A DNA stretch of 64,000 nt from assembly GCA_963920575.1 (NCBI GenBank), contig OY986968.1:24682129-24746128 (forward strand). Reading direction: 5' to 3'. The notes beneath the pieces are model-generated. The model was not told the DNA's origin, did not search any database, and saw nothing but the letters and a program-made list of their open reading frames with translations. The translations under genes and the position numbers were made by a program. Positions 1-12,111 of this stretch are shown piece after piece (within the stretch, counting starts at the first letter, position 1; the number at the start of each line of letters is the position of its first letter). The stretch comes from Narthecium ossifragum (Eukaryota > Streptophyta > Magnoliopsida > Dioscoreales > Nartheciaceae).

Positions 1-314
1 GATTGTAACATTTTCATCGATCTTACATATTTGTAACAGTCTCTTTGCATATATAACCTTGTAATCATATGAAAATTGTGATCATCCCCAATTTATTATA
101 GTTACAGAATAGTCGGAACTCGGAAGTCCCTAGAAAGGGATATAATAGTAATAGAGGATATATATGCAAAAAGTCATCTATTTAGCTTACAGAAATGCCC
201 TTAGTTTCTTCTGTTTTCCTTTTGCCGTCGTAGAAGCTCTCGCTCCTCTCCTCGTGGTCGGATTAGCCTTTTGGGGGCGAGGTCTTCTTCGCCTCTTCCG
301 TTCTATCGGCGGCG
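1..314 (+). promoter_or_regulatory. 5' flank and probable leader of the POB1-type gene
   Basis: No gene is seen here. An AT-rich stretch with a TATATATG box lies near 155-165, followed by a pyrimidine-rich, then GC-rich stretch that runs into the start codon at 315. This looks like a core promoter with a leader of about 100-130 bases. An ATG at 164 opens a frame that overlaps the main start, but it sits at the TATA-like site and is probably untranscribed. Inference only. Confidence 0.4.
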
Positions 315-3300
315 ATGGGCGGCGGGGTTGCGGGTGGTGGCGCAGTTGGGGGTGGGGCGGACTTGTTTGACCACCGGGCGGCGATGGAGACGGGGTTATC
401 GAGCACGGGAAGCGCGGGGGAGCAGAACTTCGAGTTCGCGTTCAATTCCAGCAACTTCTCGGACCGGGTGCTCCGGATCGAGATCATGGCCGACGCCCCG
501 GAGAGCAAGCCCGACAGCGAGGGTTGCATCACCAGCCTTGCGGAGTGGGCGCGCCACCGGAAGCGGAGGAGGGAGGATATCAAGAAAGAGAAAGGTTTTC
601 CCTTTTTGGCCTTTTCCCTGAAATCTTGTTGGTCTCTGATCTTGTATTCTACCGATCTATCTGGTAGTAGGGTTAACATTTGGAGTTTTCTTGGATCCTT
701 ATCGACCTTTTTAGTTTGGTTTCTGGTGGATTTTGGTTATTGGGAGCCTAATTTTGTTGAATTTTAGGGTTCTCGGTACTGGATTCCTTGAAATAGGGGT
801 TTTCATTGCTATTGCATGAGAGCAAAGTGTGATTTGGAAGAATGTATGAAGGAATTGATTTATTCTGAAATATTAGCTGCAAATTTGGAAGTCTTAATCC
901 ATAGATAGATGCAATGGTGACTGATGCAAAATAATTTATGCCTTTATAGATGGCCAACAAGCTGATATACTCATATGATCGTTCATCATGATGGTAATCT
1001 CTGGTACTTGCCTATAAATAACCTTGTGACATCAACTTTTCACAAATTCTGGCTTAGTGAAGTTTGAAATCACTTCAATATTTTGATAATATAGGTAGCC
1101 GCAAGCCTGCCTTGTTTCCCTTTGTCATTTTTAACAGCTAGTAAACGAGGATTCTGTGATATTAGTCTGTTATTGTGGTAACATGAAGATATTTCCTACT
1201 TAACTTTTGTAGTTTGACTAGAAATCAAATGACAGCAAATTTTCATTACATCAGATAGGTTTTTTTATGACTCTTGTTGAAAATGTTATTCAAGCAAAGA
1301 AGCAGAGAAATATATTGCACCAAAGATAATTCTCATGAGAAAGGTCTCTGCTTCTTTGCTTGAACACTTCCTTGATAACACTTGCTCCTGCCCGGAAGGT
1401 GTTCAGCCTGAATAGACTTCACTGAGAATATATGTCTACGATAGAAAAATGCATCAAGTGTTATCAAGGAAGTTTGTTAGAGCTTGAGAAATCAGCGGCT
1501 TGGTATCAGCATGATTCATTGTTTACGTTTATTACCTTTTTTCCATGTATTCCTTGCTCTCCAGGCACTGTTGATGATAAGCGTTATGCACCATGTGGGA
1601 CTTGATACTGCGGTTATTTGTTTCTTTCCTCAATAGCTTATCCAATCTACTTTTCCTTTACATGCTGCTGACAACACACTGTTATGAAACTGCAATTATG
1701 CACTACTGTGACACCTTCTATGAAATTATTTTATTCTTCTTGGATTCAACAGGCTATTTGTCACTAGAGCTTAGATTCCTTTTCTTTCATAGGAGCCCTT
1801 GCCTCTTGCATTCTTTACAGATATGATGTCTACCCTAGATTATATTTTTTTCCCCAGTTACATGAAGCAATTTCATGGGAAGCATCATTAAAATATTGGA
1901 TGCATTTTGAATGCTTTAAATTTGAGCTGGTTAAGCTGATGGTACCACTTTTGGTGCCTTGTCCTAACTGCAGAATCTACAGGATGCAGTTTGCAGATTA
2001 GTTCAAATTGTAACGAACCCGACACCGAGAGCTGTGTGCCATATGAATGCCATGATGGGGAAGCTGTAGCAATGGTTGAGTCACCATCTGGTGTTAGTCG
2101 AGATGGTATGTTTGACATGTATATTGTTTCCAGCTATGCATTCATGTGCAGAATTTCTTACACCTGAACTCTGGAAATATCTCTCAGCTATAAGTATGTT
2201 TTATAGGAATAGTTTCTCGCTCTTTGACCTGCAACTAAAGTTTCTCTCTATTTTATATTTCTTGGGTTTTGCTTTTAAGTCATCTAATTAGTTGTTTTTG
2301 CTAGTATACAATTGAAGAAGCTTGTGCAGTTTGTTTGTCGGATGCTTAACCTTTTTTATTTGTATCTCATGTTGTGAATGGTTATGCCTTTCAATGCTGT
2401 CTGTAGAAGTCACAAAGTCAATCAGTCAGGCCAATTATATAGCCAATCAATTTTTGAAACTTCAAAGTTTCATTTTTGAGTCTCAGTACGAAATAACTTT
2501 TTCGTGGTTGGTTTCTATGTTTAAATTGGATATGAATAATTATGACGAAAATTTAAAAATGTCATGATACTGAACAAATAACAGAAAAATAACATATAAC
2601 AAGATATGGTGGTTGTGCATGTACCTGCAGGTTAGAAACTAATCTAAGGAGAGCCAGGAATCACACCTCATTATGTCTATGTTGGGCCGCCTGAGACTAG
2701 AGATTCTGTCGCATTCATCTGGTTCAGATGACAACCAATTCATTAATCTGGCAAATATGTATCTATTTGATTGGCTTCGAGTGAGAACAAAGCTCATTGT
2801 GCTGTGTCATTTGAACAGGTTGAAACTTAATGTATCGAGTATTGCACTTAATCATGGAAGAGAACATGAGACGGACAAAATGATGTGGAACTGGTTCAAT
2901 ACCTGTTGTCTTCTCCATTAAAATTGCAAACAATGGAAATTTTTTTATCAAGCTGAATGTTCGAATGGAGAGCTTATTATCCTGAGGTTGTTTCGTAATT
3001 TCTTTGCCTAACATGCTATATGTGAAGATTATATAATCATATCTAAGATCTGTATCTATGGCTGAATTAATATCCTATGATGAAGACTGCAGCTTGATTT
3101 ACATGACATCTTATAAGAAAGTGATGCTTCTTTAAATCCCTGTTCACTTTATGCCTTTGGAAATTCTCAACCAGGCTTCACATACTATCTTTCAGCACAT
3201 GGTTTATTTGTTTCAGCAATATTATTGCACTTAAGATGCAAAAGGTCTTCTCATCTGCTACGTTTTCACCGCTGGCCATATGTTGCTAGTCAGCAGGACC

Positions 3301-5283
3301 CATTTTTGAATATCTATTTCTTATTTTCAGCATTATATTTCTTAACATATAGGTGACGAGGTCCGTAGTAATGATTCGTCTTCGAGCATGGATTGTACCC
3401 AAGTTCTGAGGGTCAAGTCATTATTCATCAGCTCTGCAATATTGGCTGCAAAAAGCCCTTTTTTTTATAAGGTGGGACAAGTGAAATCTATTAGGGAAGT
3501 CCTTCACCTTCGCTTTCTTTTTTAACCTGAATGACGAGGTACTTGTGTATATATTGTTAGCTTTTCTCAAATGGGATGCGCGAGTCCGACCAACGGCACG
3601 CTACCTTACGAATCAATTCCTCAGGTATTTTGATCACAAAGCAAGATGCTTATTACCGAATAAGATTTGTTGGGCCAGTTTTTGTAGTTTATCTGCATCC
3701 AGAAAGTTAAGATGATGAAAACCAAGTAGGATTGCAGTCTATTTTCATTGTCATATATTCCTCGATTGGATCATAGCAATTAAGTTGATAAAGGTAGCTC
3801 TTGTGGCGGGTTAGCTATACTTTGTTTATTTATTGTCGTGAACCCCTAAAGTTTGACCCCTTTACAAAGATATGATCATATGAAGGTTTATATAGGTTAA
3901 GGTTGCAATCAGTTAAGATTAAATTCCTAATTGACTTTGATTTTCTATTTGCTACTCAGTTCACTAGACCTTTAATATGCATTTGTTTCCTATCAGTAAT
4001 CTAATATGCTAGACAAATTAGAGAACTGCAACATTTTGAACCTTCATCAACTAAAAAGGCATACTTGGTTCTTGAAACAGAGGAAGCTGCTCTCATGGAA
4101 CTCTTAAGTTTTATGTACAGTGGGAAGCTGTCAACCACTTCCCCTCCTCTCCTGCTTGATGTGCTGATGGCTGCGGATAAGTTTGAAGTTGCCTCTTGCA
4201 TGAGGCACTGCAGCCAGTTGCTTAGGAGCTTGCCTATGACCACAGAGTCTGCGCTGCTCTATTTGGACCTTCCCTGCAGTGTCTCAATGGCATCTGCAGT
4301 CCAACCGTTGACTGATGCCGCCAAGGATTTCCTGGCTTATAAATACAAGGACATAACCAAGTGAGTGGTGATGAACTTAGTGTGGAAACTTGAAAAGTTG
4401 GTTCTAACATATTGTGAAGTTGGTAATGAAATATTGTAATGTTTCTGCCAGGTTCCAGGATGAGGTGATGAATCTTCCACTCCCAGGCATTGAGGCAATC
4501 CTGTGCAGTGATGACCTCCAAGTTGCATCAGAGGATGCAGTCTATGATTTTGTGCTCAAGTGGGTGCGCACTCAGTACCCAAAGGTGGAGGACCGGCGCG
4601 AGGTCTTGGGGTCTCGCCTTGCTCGGCTCATCAGGTTTCCCTACATGACTTGCAGGAAGCTGAGGAAGGTCCTTACGTGTAACGACCTGGATCATGAACT
4701 TGCCTCTAAAGTAGTGCTTGAGGCACTCTTTTTCAAGTCAGAGACACCTCATCGACAGCGCACCCTTGCATCAGAGGAGTCCACTTACCACCGTTTCATT
4801 GAGCGAGCGTACAAATACCGGCCTGTGAAGGTTGTGGAGTTTGACCGGCCCCACCAGCAGTGCATTGTCTACCTGGACCTGAAGCGTGAAGAGTGTGAGA
4901 ATCTGTTTCCTTCCGGCCGGGTCTACTCCCAAGCATTCCATCTGGGAGGGCAGGGTTTCTTCCTCTCAGCCCACTGCAATATGGACCAGCAGAGCTCATT
5001 CCACTGTTTTGGGCTTTTTCTGGGGATGCAGGAGAAGGGTTCGATCACTTTCACAGTAGACTATGAGTTTGCTGCCAGGACAAGAACAACTGGGGAGTTC
5101 GTGACCAAGTATAAGGGTTACTACACTTTCACTGGAGGGAAAGCAGTGGGTTACAGGAACTTGTTTGCCATACCATGGACTTCTTTCATGGCAGATGATA
5201 GCCCCTACTTCTTAAACGGAGTTCTCCACCTGAGAGCTGAGTTGACCATAAAACAGCCTCCGGTGCCTCAGGCACACTCTTGA
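315..5283 (+). CDS. POB1: BTB/POZ-BACK domain protein, POB1/LRB family (CUL3 substrate adaptor)
   Basis: Six exons can be joined with correct phase and no stop: 315-594, 1974-2105, 3353-3471, 3561-3624, 4081-4360 and 4452-5283, giving 568 residues, close to the family's usual 560. The N-terminal part contains the family block [11 protein letters not shown] and [16 protein letters not shown] (about residues 40-93). The BTB domain spans about 150-255 ([34 protein letters not shown]). A BACK domain follows (about 290-400; [22 protein letters not shown]). The conserved C-terminal region ends in [19 protein letters not shown]. Family members (Arabidopsis POB1/LRB1/LRB2) are nuclear adaptors of CUL3 E3 ligases that act in red-light and gibberellin signalling. 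The start at 315 matches the family N-terminus (DLFD block soon after Met). All introns are GT-AG. The linker before the BTB domain, encoded by exons 2-3, is poorly conserved and seems to lack the acidic run seen in relatives. Gene identity is very likely; exact 5' exon edges less so. Confidence 0.93.
1289..1472. repeat. Two consecutive perfect hairpins inside POB1 intron 1
   Basis: A 20-bp stem (1289-1308, TTCAAGCAAAGAAGCAGAGA) pairs perfectly with 1345-1364 around a 36-base loop. Directly next to it an 18-bp stem (1367-1384) pairs perfectly with 1455-1472 around a 70-base loop. The two sit back to back in the sense strand of intron 1. They could be a decayed MITE, or a small-RNA-type foldback. 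I do not recognise a known miRNA. Confidence 0.7.
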
Positions 5284-6530
5284 CAATGTATATAAGGTTA
5301 GTCATGTCGGCTGAACTTTCTTGCGTTGCATTTATTTTCTTATGTTGTAGTCTATTGAGCTATTTTCTTGTCGTTTTTTGTTGAACAAAACAGTATGGAG
5401 GAAGTTAACCCTATCTGGGTTATGCACATGAGTGCATGTGAGGGTGTTTAGCACCTCTTTGGCTAAATTTTCTTGGGTTTTTATCTTCTTCTTGGGCTTT
5501 GTGGTTGTAAGGGCATTTGCCTACCCTAAGCCAGGTTAAGGCTCAATTTTTATATATAAAAAAAATCTTTGTCTGGGTCAAACGTGACTTGGATGGGAAC
5601 GACTTCTTATTAGCTATTTTGTTTGAACAGTCTGACAAAGTCTGGAAGTGGATGAAAGTGTAAATGTAGATCCTATATGGAAGAGCTTTGGCATTGAACC
5701 AAGGATCAACAAACAATGTTCTTCGCTTTTTTTCTACTTTCTTAAGAACCCTTTCTTGCGAAAAGGACAATAGTTGTTTTCTACAACAACTATTTATGTG
5801 CTACAAGTTTGGAAAGTTGTAAAATTTGATGGCACCGTGCAGCAAGAAAACGGTATATATCCGGTTCATTATCAGCTGCCCTTCCAGCCATCATCCAATA
5901 ATTATGTCCATAAACAGTGAAATCCAATAATCAATTGCATACATCTTCGAACAAGACATCGGGAGGAACGAAAAAACAGCATAACTCGGTTTATTTGCTT
6001 CAAGCAGACTCCAATATTCAAGATAGTGAACTTGAGAAAAGGACAATAGTTGCTTTGGCCCATGATGTTTCAACGATGAAAAGGCATAAGCAAACACGGG
6101 CATTCGGATCAGCTTCCCTATCCTTTCATTTCAAAATATTTTAATATATATTACTTGTCTATTTTATGACTTGGAGAGTATTTGAGACATATGATGCGGA
6201 TGCCCTTAGACTAGACACGGGCAGTGAATTCAGACCCTGAATCCGGACATTATACACTCGACTCTCCATCACAGTCGTAAAACACTCTTAGCTTACATCA
6301 TCCTATCTCATTGTTTTTTTTTTAAATGAGTTGAGCCCAAGGGCCAGGGGTTACATAACTTACATTAGTGCCTCTAAAAAAGACCTAGGACTCTCCGTGG
6401 AGATTCATCCAAAACCCCGTTGGCGAGTTCTACACCACCAGGTTACTTTATCTGTCATCTCAACACATGAACGCAGTGTGTACACAAAAACAATAGAGTC
6501 TAATGACAACACTTCAATAAGTCATGAATC
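5284..6530. other. POB1 3' region and intergenic DNA between convergent genes
   Basis: The first few hundred bases are probably the POB1 3' UTR. Around 5400-5570 a stretch ends in an A-rich run and resembles the tail of a non-LTR element. From about 6310 a T-run followed by TTGAGCCCAAGGGCC recalls the 3' end of a minus-strand LINE, like the one at 16685. No reading frame with recognisable homology is present. Confidence 0.35.
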
Positions 6531-6915
6531 CCCTCAATTCAAATGAACCTTAAAATAGGCCAATGATTTCCAGTGTAGACCCTTTCTTTGTATACTTGCG
6601 TGTAAATGTAATATCTCCTTCACTGTGAAATACTGGATTAGTAACATCAGACAGTCATTCCAGGATCAAACTCTCCTTTATTTTGGCATAAAACTTTTGA
6701 AAGTGATCTACATGAATTATTCTCATCCCTCAACTCAAATGAACCTTAAATAGCCAATGATTTTTGTGTACAACCTTTTTCTGTATACTTGCGTGTTCAT
6801 GTAAAATCTGTCACTGTGAAATACGGGATTAGTAACATCATGCAGTCATTCCAGAATCAAACTCTCCTTCACTGTGAAATAAAGCTTTTGAAAGTGATCT
6901 ACATGAATTATTCCC
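6531..6915. repeat. Direct tandem duplication of about 190 bp at the Treslin-like gene's 3' end
   Basis: The segment from about 6531 to 6727 recurs with small differences at about 6728-6915. Shared landmarks are CAAATGAACCTTAAA, TATACTTGCGTGT, GATTAGTAACATCA, CAGTCATTCCA and GTGATCTACATGAATTATTC. The second copy contains the last 25 or so codons and the stop of the minus-strand gene; the first copy lies downstream as a diverged spare. Confidence 0.85.
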
Positions 6916-9900
6916 AAAGCAGTCACAACTTTTGACCCTTTCTTGATTCTCTCCCTGAACTGAGTGTTTCTTTTCTGTCAATGGTGTCTCACACACCATG
7001 TCATTAGTCCTAGACCGCCTTTTCCTTCTTTTGGATGACCTAGGCAGCGGTTCTTGTGCTTGCCTCTCTGTTCTGTTCTGCTTGGGGGCCCACACCCTCT
7101 GCAAATCTGGCATCCAGGTTGTGAAAGATGAGAACTTCCGATCCCTATCTCTTCTTTCCTGAGCTTTCACTAGACGGTGCTCATGAACCTTGGTTTTCCT
7201 CTCTTGGTGGCTTGTTGCATCACTACCTTGTGGATAAAGAGATATACCTACTCTGGAAGCAGTATGATAGCTGGAAGCTCCAACATTTAGTGCATTGTCA
7301 TCTACTGGGTTGCTAGCATTCCCATCTTTATCCCTTTGTGACTCGTCATTGCTGCTGTTGGGCAATGAATCAGAAGCCTCCGCATCGTCCTCATCAAATG
7401 AAACGAATTCCATCTGGGTGTAGATTTTGTGAATAACATCTCCTAAAGAATGTAAGTACCTAAATGACATGCAGGAAGAATCATATTAGTATACCTCCCA
7501 CAAACCTATCTGTTCCTCTTCCAGTCCTCAAATTCAATGCTATAGCTGCTGCGGGTAAGTGAACAAGCATGTGTTTAGCATAAATCAGAATACTGCTCAA
7601 AGTGCTTATGGTGCCAATTAGTGAGTTGGTCTACTCAGCCCACAAAATGGAAGTGGAACACTTCAATAACAGTTTGCCAATATTGCATAATCAGATGGCT
7701 TCACATAAGAGGAATATTATCTTCAGATACTATAAAAACACGTGAACAGGCATAATCTATCAAGTTTGCAACATGCTAAATGTGTATATTCTACTAGAGA
7801 GACACAACATAAAAATAGCAATGTATGTCACGTGAGTAAATTGTCTGGTAATTACTTATTGTTAGTACGTAAAGACACTAGTGCACAATGTACCTGGATT
7901 TTATGGTCCTTCCAGCAAAGTCAATGAGACCTTCACCATGGAACAAGTCCTTTTGCAGATCAAATTCGATGTTTTGCAAGAGTAAGCATATTTCTTTGGA
8001 GATCCTTTGCTTGGAGTTTTCCTCAACTCCTGCCCCAATGCTTGACCGGAGTATCTCCATTCTAAATAAGATTTGCAACTCATGTCTATTGTAATTTAAG
8101 GAATACATCAGCAATGAATCCAAAAATGTCGGAACAAAACAATGCTCCGTAGCAGGAAAATACATTGCATAAGTACAGATCAATAGGAATACCAAAGGCT
8201 AGAAAAACTGTAAGGATACTCTCGGATTTTATTCTCCGTGCTCGATACAGGAGAAATGTGATCAGATGCACGAGGTGCAGTATTGCAGCCTTTATACTTC
8301 AATGACAGATCTTTAGGCTTCCTCAGAAGGTAATGAGACACTTCAGCAACAATCTTTGCATTAGAGGTATCCTCAGCTTCCATACGGATGGAGTCTTCTG
8401 TCACGCTCCTTCCATTCTTAATGAACAGAGCATGAATGCACAAACGAACTAGGCGTTCAGCTAAAAGCCCCAAATCTGCTTCTTCTGAGCAAAATCCATT
8501 CTCAATCTTTTTTGGAATACTTTCAAAGAAAGCTTCCACATCTCCCAAATAAGGAAAAAGTGAAGCCTCATTACTCTTTTTTTCATGGAGATTAGTTCCC
8601 CCAGCAGCAAAAGAGAAGGGATTCAATTCAGGCTCTACTGCTGAATTCTCATCTCTATCTTCAGATTTTCCATTTCCAAATGTAGACTCTTCCTGTTTGA
8701 TAGTCCAAAGTGTGCAACTAACATTTGATTTCTGCATCTGTTTCATCCAACATTTCAAAAACCGCAGCTTCTTTGATTTAGCACATTCGCTGTTGAGATA
8801 TATGTCTTCCAAGTTCAACCCTGAAGCAAAATCCTCGGCTTGACTATACACGGCTTCGCGGAAAGTATTCCATGTCATGTCCTGAAGCAGATTGTTCCGA
8901 GTCTTTTTTCTCTTTCCTATACCATCTTTATTTCTGGAATTATTGAGTATCTCAGAAGAATGGATACCTCCTTCAATGGCTAACTGGCACAAATTGACAA
9001 ATTTCGGATCGACAACATAAAGCAATGCATAGTCTACCATAAAGGGTCTCAGTATACCATCAAAGGAGCTACCTTCACCATCTGTTAAAGACACAAGAGC
9101 CTGGTAGTTCCTCCTACAGAGGAAAGCTAGAAGAAGCTGCCAAACAGGTTTGCCATATAAAAGCTCATCCTTTTCTGTTGAGAAAGATTGAAGAAGTTTA
9201 TTGACAAAAAATTCTTCCATAGAAGGTCCTTCCCTGCTATTACTTATTTTTCCAGAGACACCACCACGTAGCAGAAGAACACTAATTGGGTTCCCAAACT
9301 CTTTTGCTCCCGTGTTCCCCGTACAAACATCTTTAACAAGAATCTTCACTATACTACTGCCATTATTCCTCGAAAACAAATCACAAGAATCCAATCCATA
9401 TCTGGAATGCTTCATATCGAACATTTCAAGGTCGCAGATTTTGCACTCTAGCGGGTTTCCACCCACATCTGCTATACCAAGAACCAACTCACAGCAGGTT
9501 CTTTTGACGCTGCCACCTGAGGTAAGCCCCATACTGCACCCGACGTATGGAAATATCAAACCCAAAGGAACAAGAGCGGAACCTAGCACGATCGAATCCA
9601 CTGAACTGAACCCCCAACCTAATTCCCTTACCGCCCTTTCGAGAAACCCTAACCCTACTGTCTTCTCTTCGTATTCTGTTTCCGAACTAACATCGACCCA
9701 AGTAAGATGAATGTCCTTGGAAGCCAACCTCTCATTCACCAAACCAAAAACCCTAAAAAATGCCTTCCAGAAACAGTCCCAAGTTGCCAACTTGTCGCCA
9801 TTCCCAGCATCCAAGTCCAAGAATTCCAACAACCCATCAACTGTTTGGGGAAATTTGGAGAATACGACGACAAGATTCGAACGAAAGCCCACGAAATCTC

Positions 9901-10363
9901 GCGTACCTCTAGATTCCTTCTTCGCCTGGGTTTCCCAACCATAGTCGTGCTCGAGCTGGAGGAGGGACCGAGCGAGCATGGACGCGCGAGGAGGAGAGCC
10001 GTTGACTGCCTCGGTATGGTTGACGGGCGAGATCGAGGAGAGGGTCTGGGAGAGATGTTGAAGAGTCTGGGATGGGAGGTCGAAGGAGAGGTGGGATGGG
10101 AGGGGTTTGGGGAGGAGGCGGCGGGCGAGAGAGGAGGAGAGAACGGGGGAAAGGGAGGAGAAGAAGGGCTTGAAGGTGGAGAGAAGAGAGGAATGTGCTG
10201 GGAGAGAGGAGAGAGAGAGGAGGCATCGGGAGGCGGAGACAAGAGAGGAGAGGTATGGGTGGTGAGGGTTAGGACTGGAGAGGAAGGGGTGGATGTCGAG
10301 GAGGAGGACTAGGCGTTGGGTTCCAGAGGCGTCGAAGGGATCCGTCATGGCCATAGGTCTCAT
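6838..10363 (-). CDS. TICRR: Treslin/TICRR (Sld3)-like DNA replication initiation protein
   Basis: Three exons on the minus strand join in frame: 10363-8220, 8085-7894 and 7459-6838, giving about 985 residues. The order of conserved blocks follows Treslin: a hydrophobic N-terminal strand (LVLLLDIHPFL), a block around ARSLLQLEHDYGWE (about 130-145), NLVVVFSKFPQTVDGLLEFL, IHLTWVDVSSE, then LVSLTDGEGSSFDGILRP (about 430-450), and in exon 2 HELQILFRMEIL, which fits the Sld3-Treslin domain. The C-terminal third is hydrophilic with a basic run (SSKRRKRRSR), a likely nuclear signal. In animals Treslin with TopBP1 loads CDC45 and is a CDK target; plant orthologues have been proposed. Three in-frame ATGs lie at 10363, 10354 and 10348, so the start is uncertain by five residues. 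The stop lies inside a tandem duplication. Assignment is by eye from block order, not by a search. Confidence 0.75.
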
Positions 10364-10484
10364 CGCTAGATCTGAGAGACAGGAAGAGAGAAAGATAAGG
10401 TGTTTGTTTTGGCGGGATGAATGATTCGACTTTTGGCGGGAATTAGATGTTTCTAGCTATGGAGATGGATCGAGGCCTTTAATC
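10364..10484 (-). promoter_or_regulatory. Short upstream region of the Treslin-like gene
   Basis: Only about 120 bases separate the start codon from a MITE. The stretch contains two TTTGGCGGG/TTTTGGCGGG sites (about 10407-10440), which match the E2F binding consensus TTTSGCGS on the plus strand. E2F control would suit a replication gene. The sites are read directly; function is inferred. Confidence 0.45.
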
Positions 10485-10532
10485 CAATAACCCGATAACC
10501 CAGTATAATTCCACCCGTTTGGTTCGGGGTTA

Positions 10533-11412
10533 GGGCATGTTTGGTTGCTGAGAAGTGAGCTGAAGTGGAGTGACTTCTGGGGAGTGGAGTGGAGTGAAGT
10601 GAAGTGACTTCTGGGGGTTTCTGAGTTCTGGTGTTTGGTTGGTGTTTGAAGTGGGATATGGTCACCCCCAACTATTTAATATTTTAATAATTTTTTCATA
10701 TTAAAATATTAAAAATAATACTATTTTAGATGACGTGGACCAATCACGAGGTGCCACGTGACATGTGGGATCCATTTATATTACTATTTTATTACAGTAT
10801 GATATCATTAACATTATTTTCCACTTAAAATATTAAAATGAAAACATTAAAATAATATTTTAATATTAAAATATTAATAATTTAATAACTTTTAAATTAA
10901 ATTATTAGAAATAATATTATTTTGGATGACATGGATCAATCACGAGGTGCCACGTGACATGTGGGATCCATTTATATTACTATTTTATTACAGTATGATA
11001 TTATTAACATTATTTGCCACTTAAAATATTAAAATTAAAACATTAAAACAATATTTTCATTTTAAAATATTAATAATTTAATAACTTTTAAATTAAATTA
11101 TTAGAAATAATATTATTTTGAATGACGTGGACCAATCACGAGGTGACACGTGATATATGAGACCTACTATATTAATATTTTATTACAGTATAATATTATT
11201 AATATTATTTTCTACTTCAAATGCCACTTCAAATGACTTCACGCCAAAAAGTCCTGAAGTCGAAATGAGAAGTGTCAGCTTTGTCTACAGTGACTTGGAA
11301 GTGAGGCTGAAGTGACTTCAGCCCCACTTCCGAGCAATCAAACACCTGAAGTGGTTGGAGTCACTTCAAAAAAAATGACCCAAGCTCCACTTCAGGCCAA
11401 CCAAACAGGCCC
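10533..11412. mobile_element. Tourist-like (PIF/Harbinger) MITE with TTA target duplication
   Basis: The terminal repeats GGGCATGTTTGGTTG (10533) and CAACCAAACAGGCCC (ending 11412) are flanked by TTA on both sides (10530-10532 and 11413-11415), the signature of PIF/Harbinger MITEs. At 880 bp it is long for a MITE because its interior carries a tandem array. There is no transposase. It lies within 170 bp of the Treslin-like start codon and may carry promoter-active sequence. Confidence 0.88.
10729..11215. repeat. Three tandem copies of a 196-bp unit inside the MITE
   Basis: The landmark ATGACGTGG..CAATCACGAGGTG(C/A)CACGTG starts near 10729, 10925 and 11121, so the period is 196 bases. Each unit has a GC-richer head and an AT-rich tail of TTAAAATATT motifs. 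The first two copies keep GCCACGTGACATGTGG, which contains a G-box core (CACGTG); the third has ACACGTGAT. Confidence 0.85.
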
Positions 11413-11620
11413 TTAGAAAAAGTGGGGTTGAGGAATAGGGTTAGAAAAAATGGAGTTAAGGAATGGGGATAGAAAAAAGTAGAGTGATAGTGGTAGGTGG
11501 AATGGAGATAAACCAGTAATGATTACTTTTGGTGTTTGGGGTAAGAATGAGGATAACCCCATTAAAAACGGGAATAACTCCGAACCAAACAAGGCTGGGT
11601 TATGGATTAATTTGGATGCA

Positions 11621-12111
11621 AATACCATTATGCTGCACGGATATCCAACAGAAATGACGCATCCGATAATTTTTACAAGCTGGAATAACAAAATCAAGAG
11701 ATACAACATATTTTTTTTATAATACTATTTTGATTAAAAATAAGGAGTATCATGGAATAGGAAGCTAAAAGCCTAAAACCTATTTAATGTTACCTTTTGT
11801 TTTGTTTTAGATGGATGTATTGCTACCAAATATTTGCTTATTTATTTTAGAGATGACATAGCATAAAGTAGTTGACATTTAGATAGATAAAATAAGCATT
11901 ACATCAGACGGTCTAAATTATCTATTTATGTTTATCTTATTTATATCTAACGGTGGAAAGGGTTGGGAAGTTAATGGGAGAGAGAGATATAGAGAGCGGG
12001 ATAGTGACGGTGATAACCATGTGCTAAATGACACCGAGGGTTCACTGGTTTGGATATATCATAGACAAGGATTTTTAAATTTCAAAATTAACTTCATTCT
12101 TGCCCAATTTG
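11621..12111. other. Intergenic stretch between MITE and hAT element
   Basis: AT-rich sequence with no convincing coding potential. It ends with CCAATTTG (12104-12111), the left target-site copy of the hAT element. Confidence 0.4.

Larger units (their letters stand above)
10485..11620. mobile_element. Outer MITE interrupted by a second MITE
   Basis: The left edge (TAATCCA...ATAACCCAG...GTTTGGTTCGG, from about 10480) and the right edge (CCGAACCAAACAAGGCTGGGTTATGGATTA, ending about 11613) are inverted copies. Between them sits the separate TTA-flanked element at 10533-11412. The remaining right arm (11413-11600) resembles the MITE-like segment at 25581-25835 (AATGATTACTT, GTGTTTGGGG). No clear direct target duplication was found, so the exact ends are approximate. 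Confidence 0.6.

Noticed and set aside
164..370. 68-codon frame overlapping the POB1 start
   Set aside because: It begins at the TATA-like region and has no homology; the 315 start matches the family.
9201..10312. Long plus-strand open frames opposite the Treslin-like gene
   Set aside because: They mirror the GC- and Ser/Pro-rich coding exon on the other strand; compositions (Glu/Gly-rich) are antisense artefacts.
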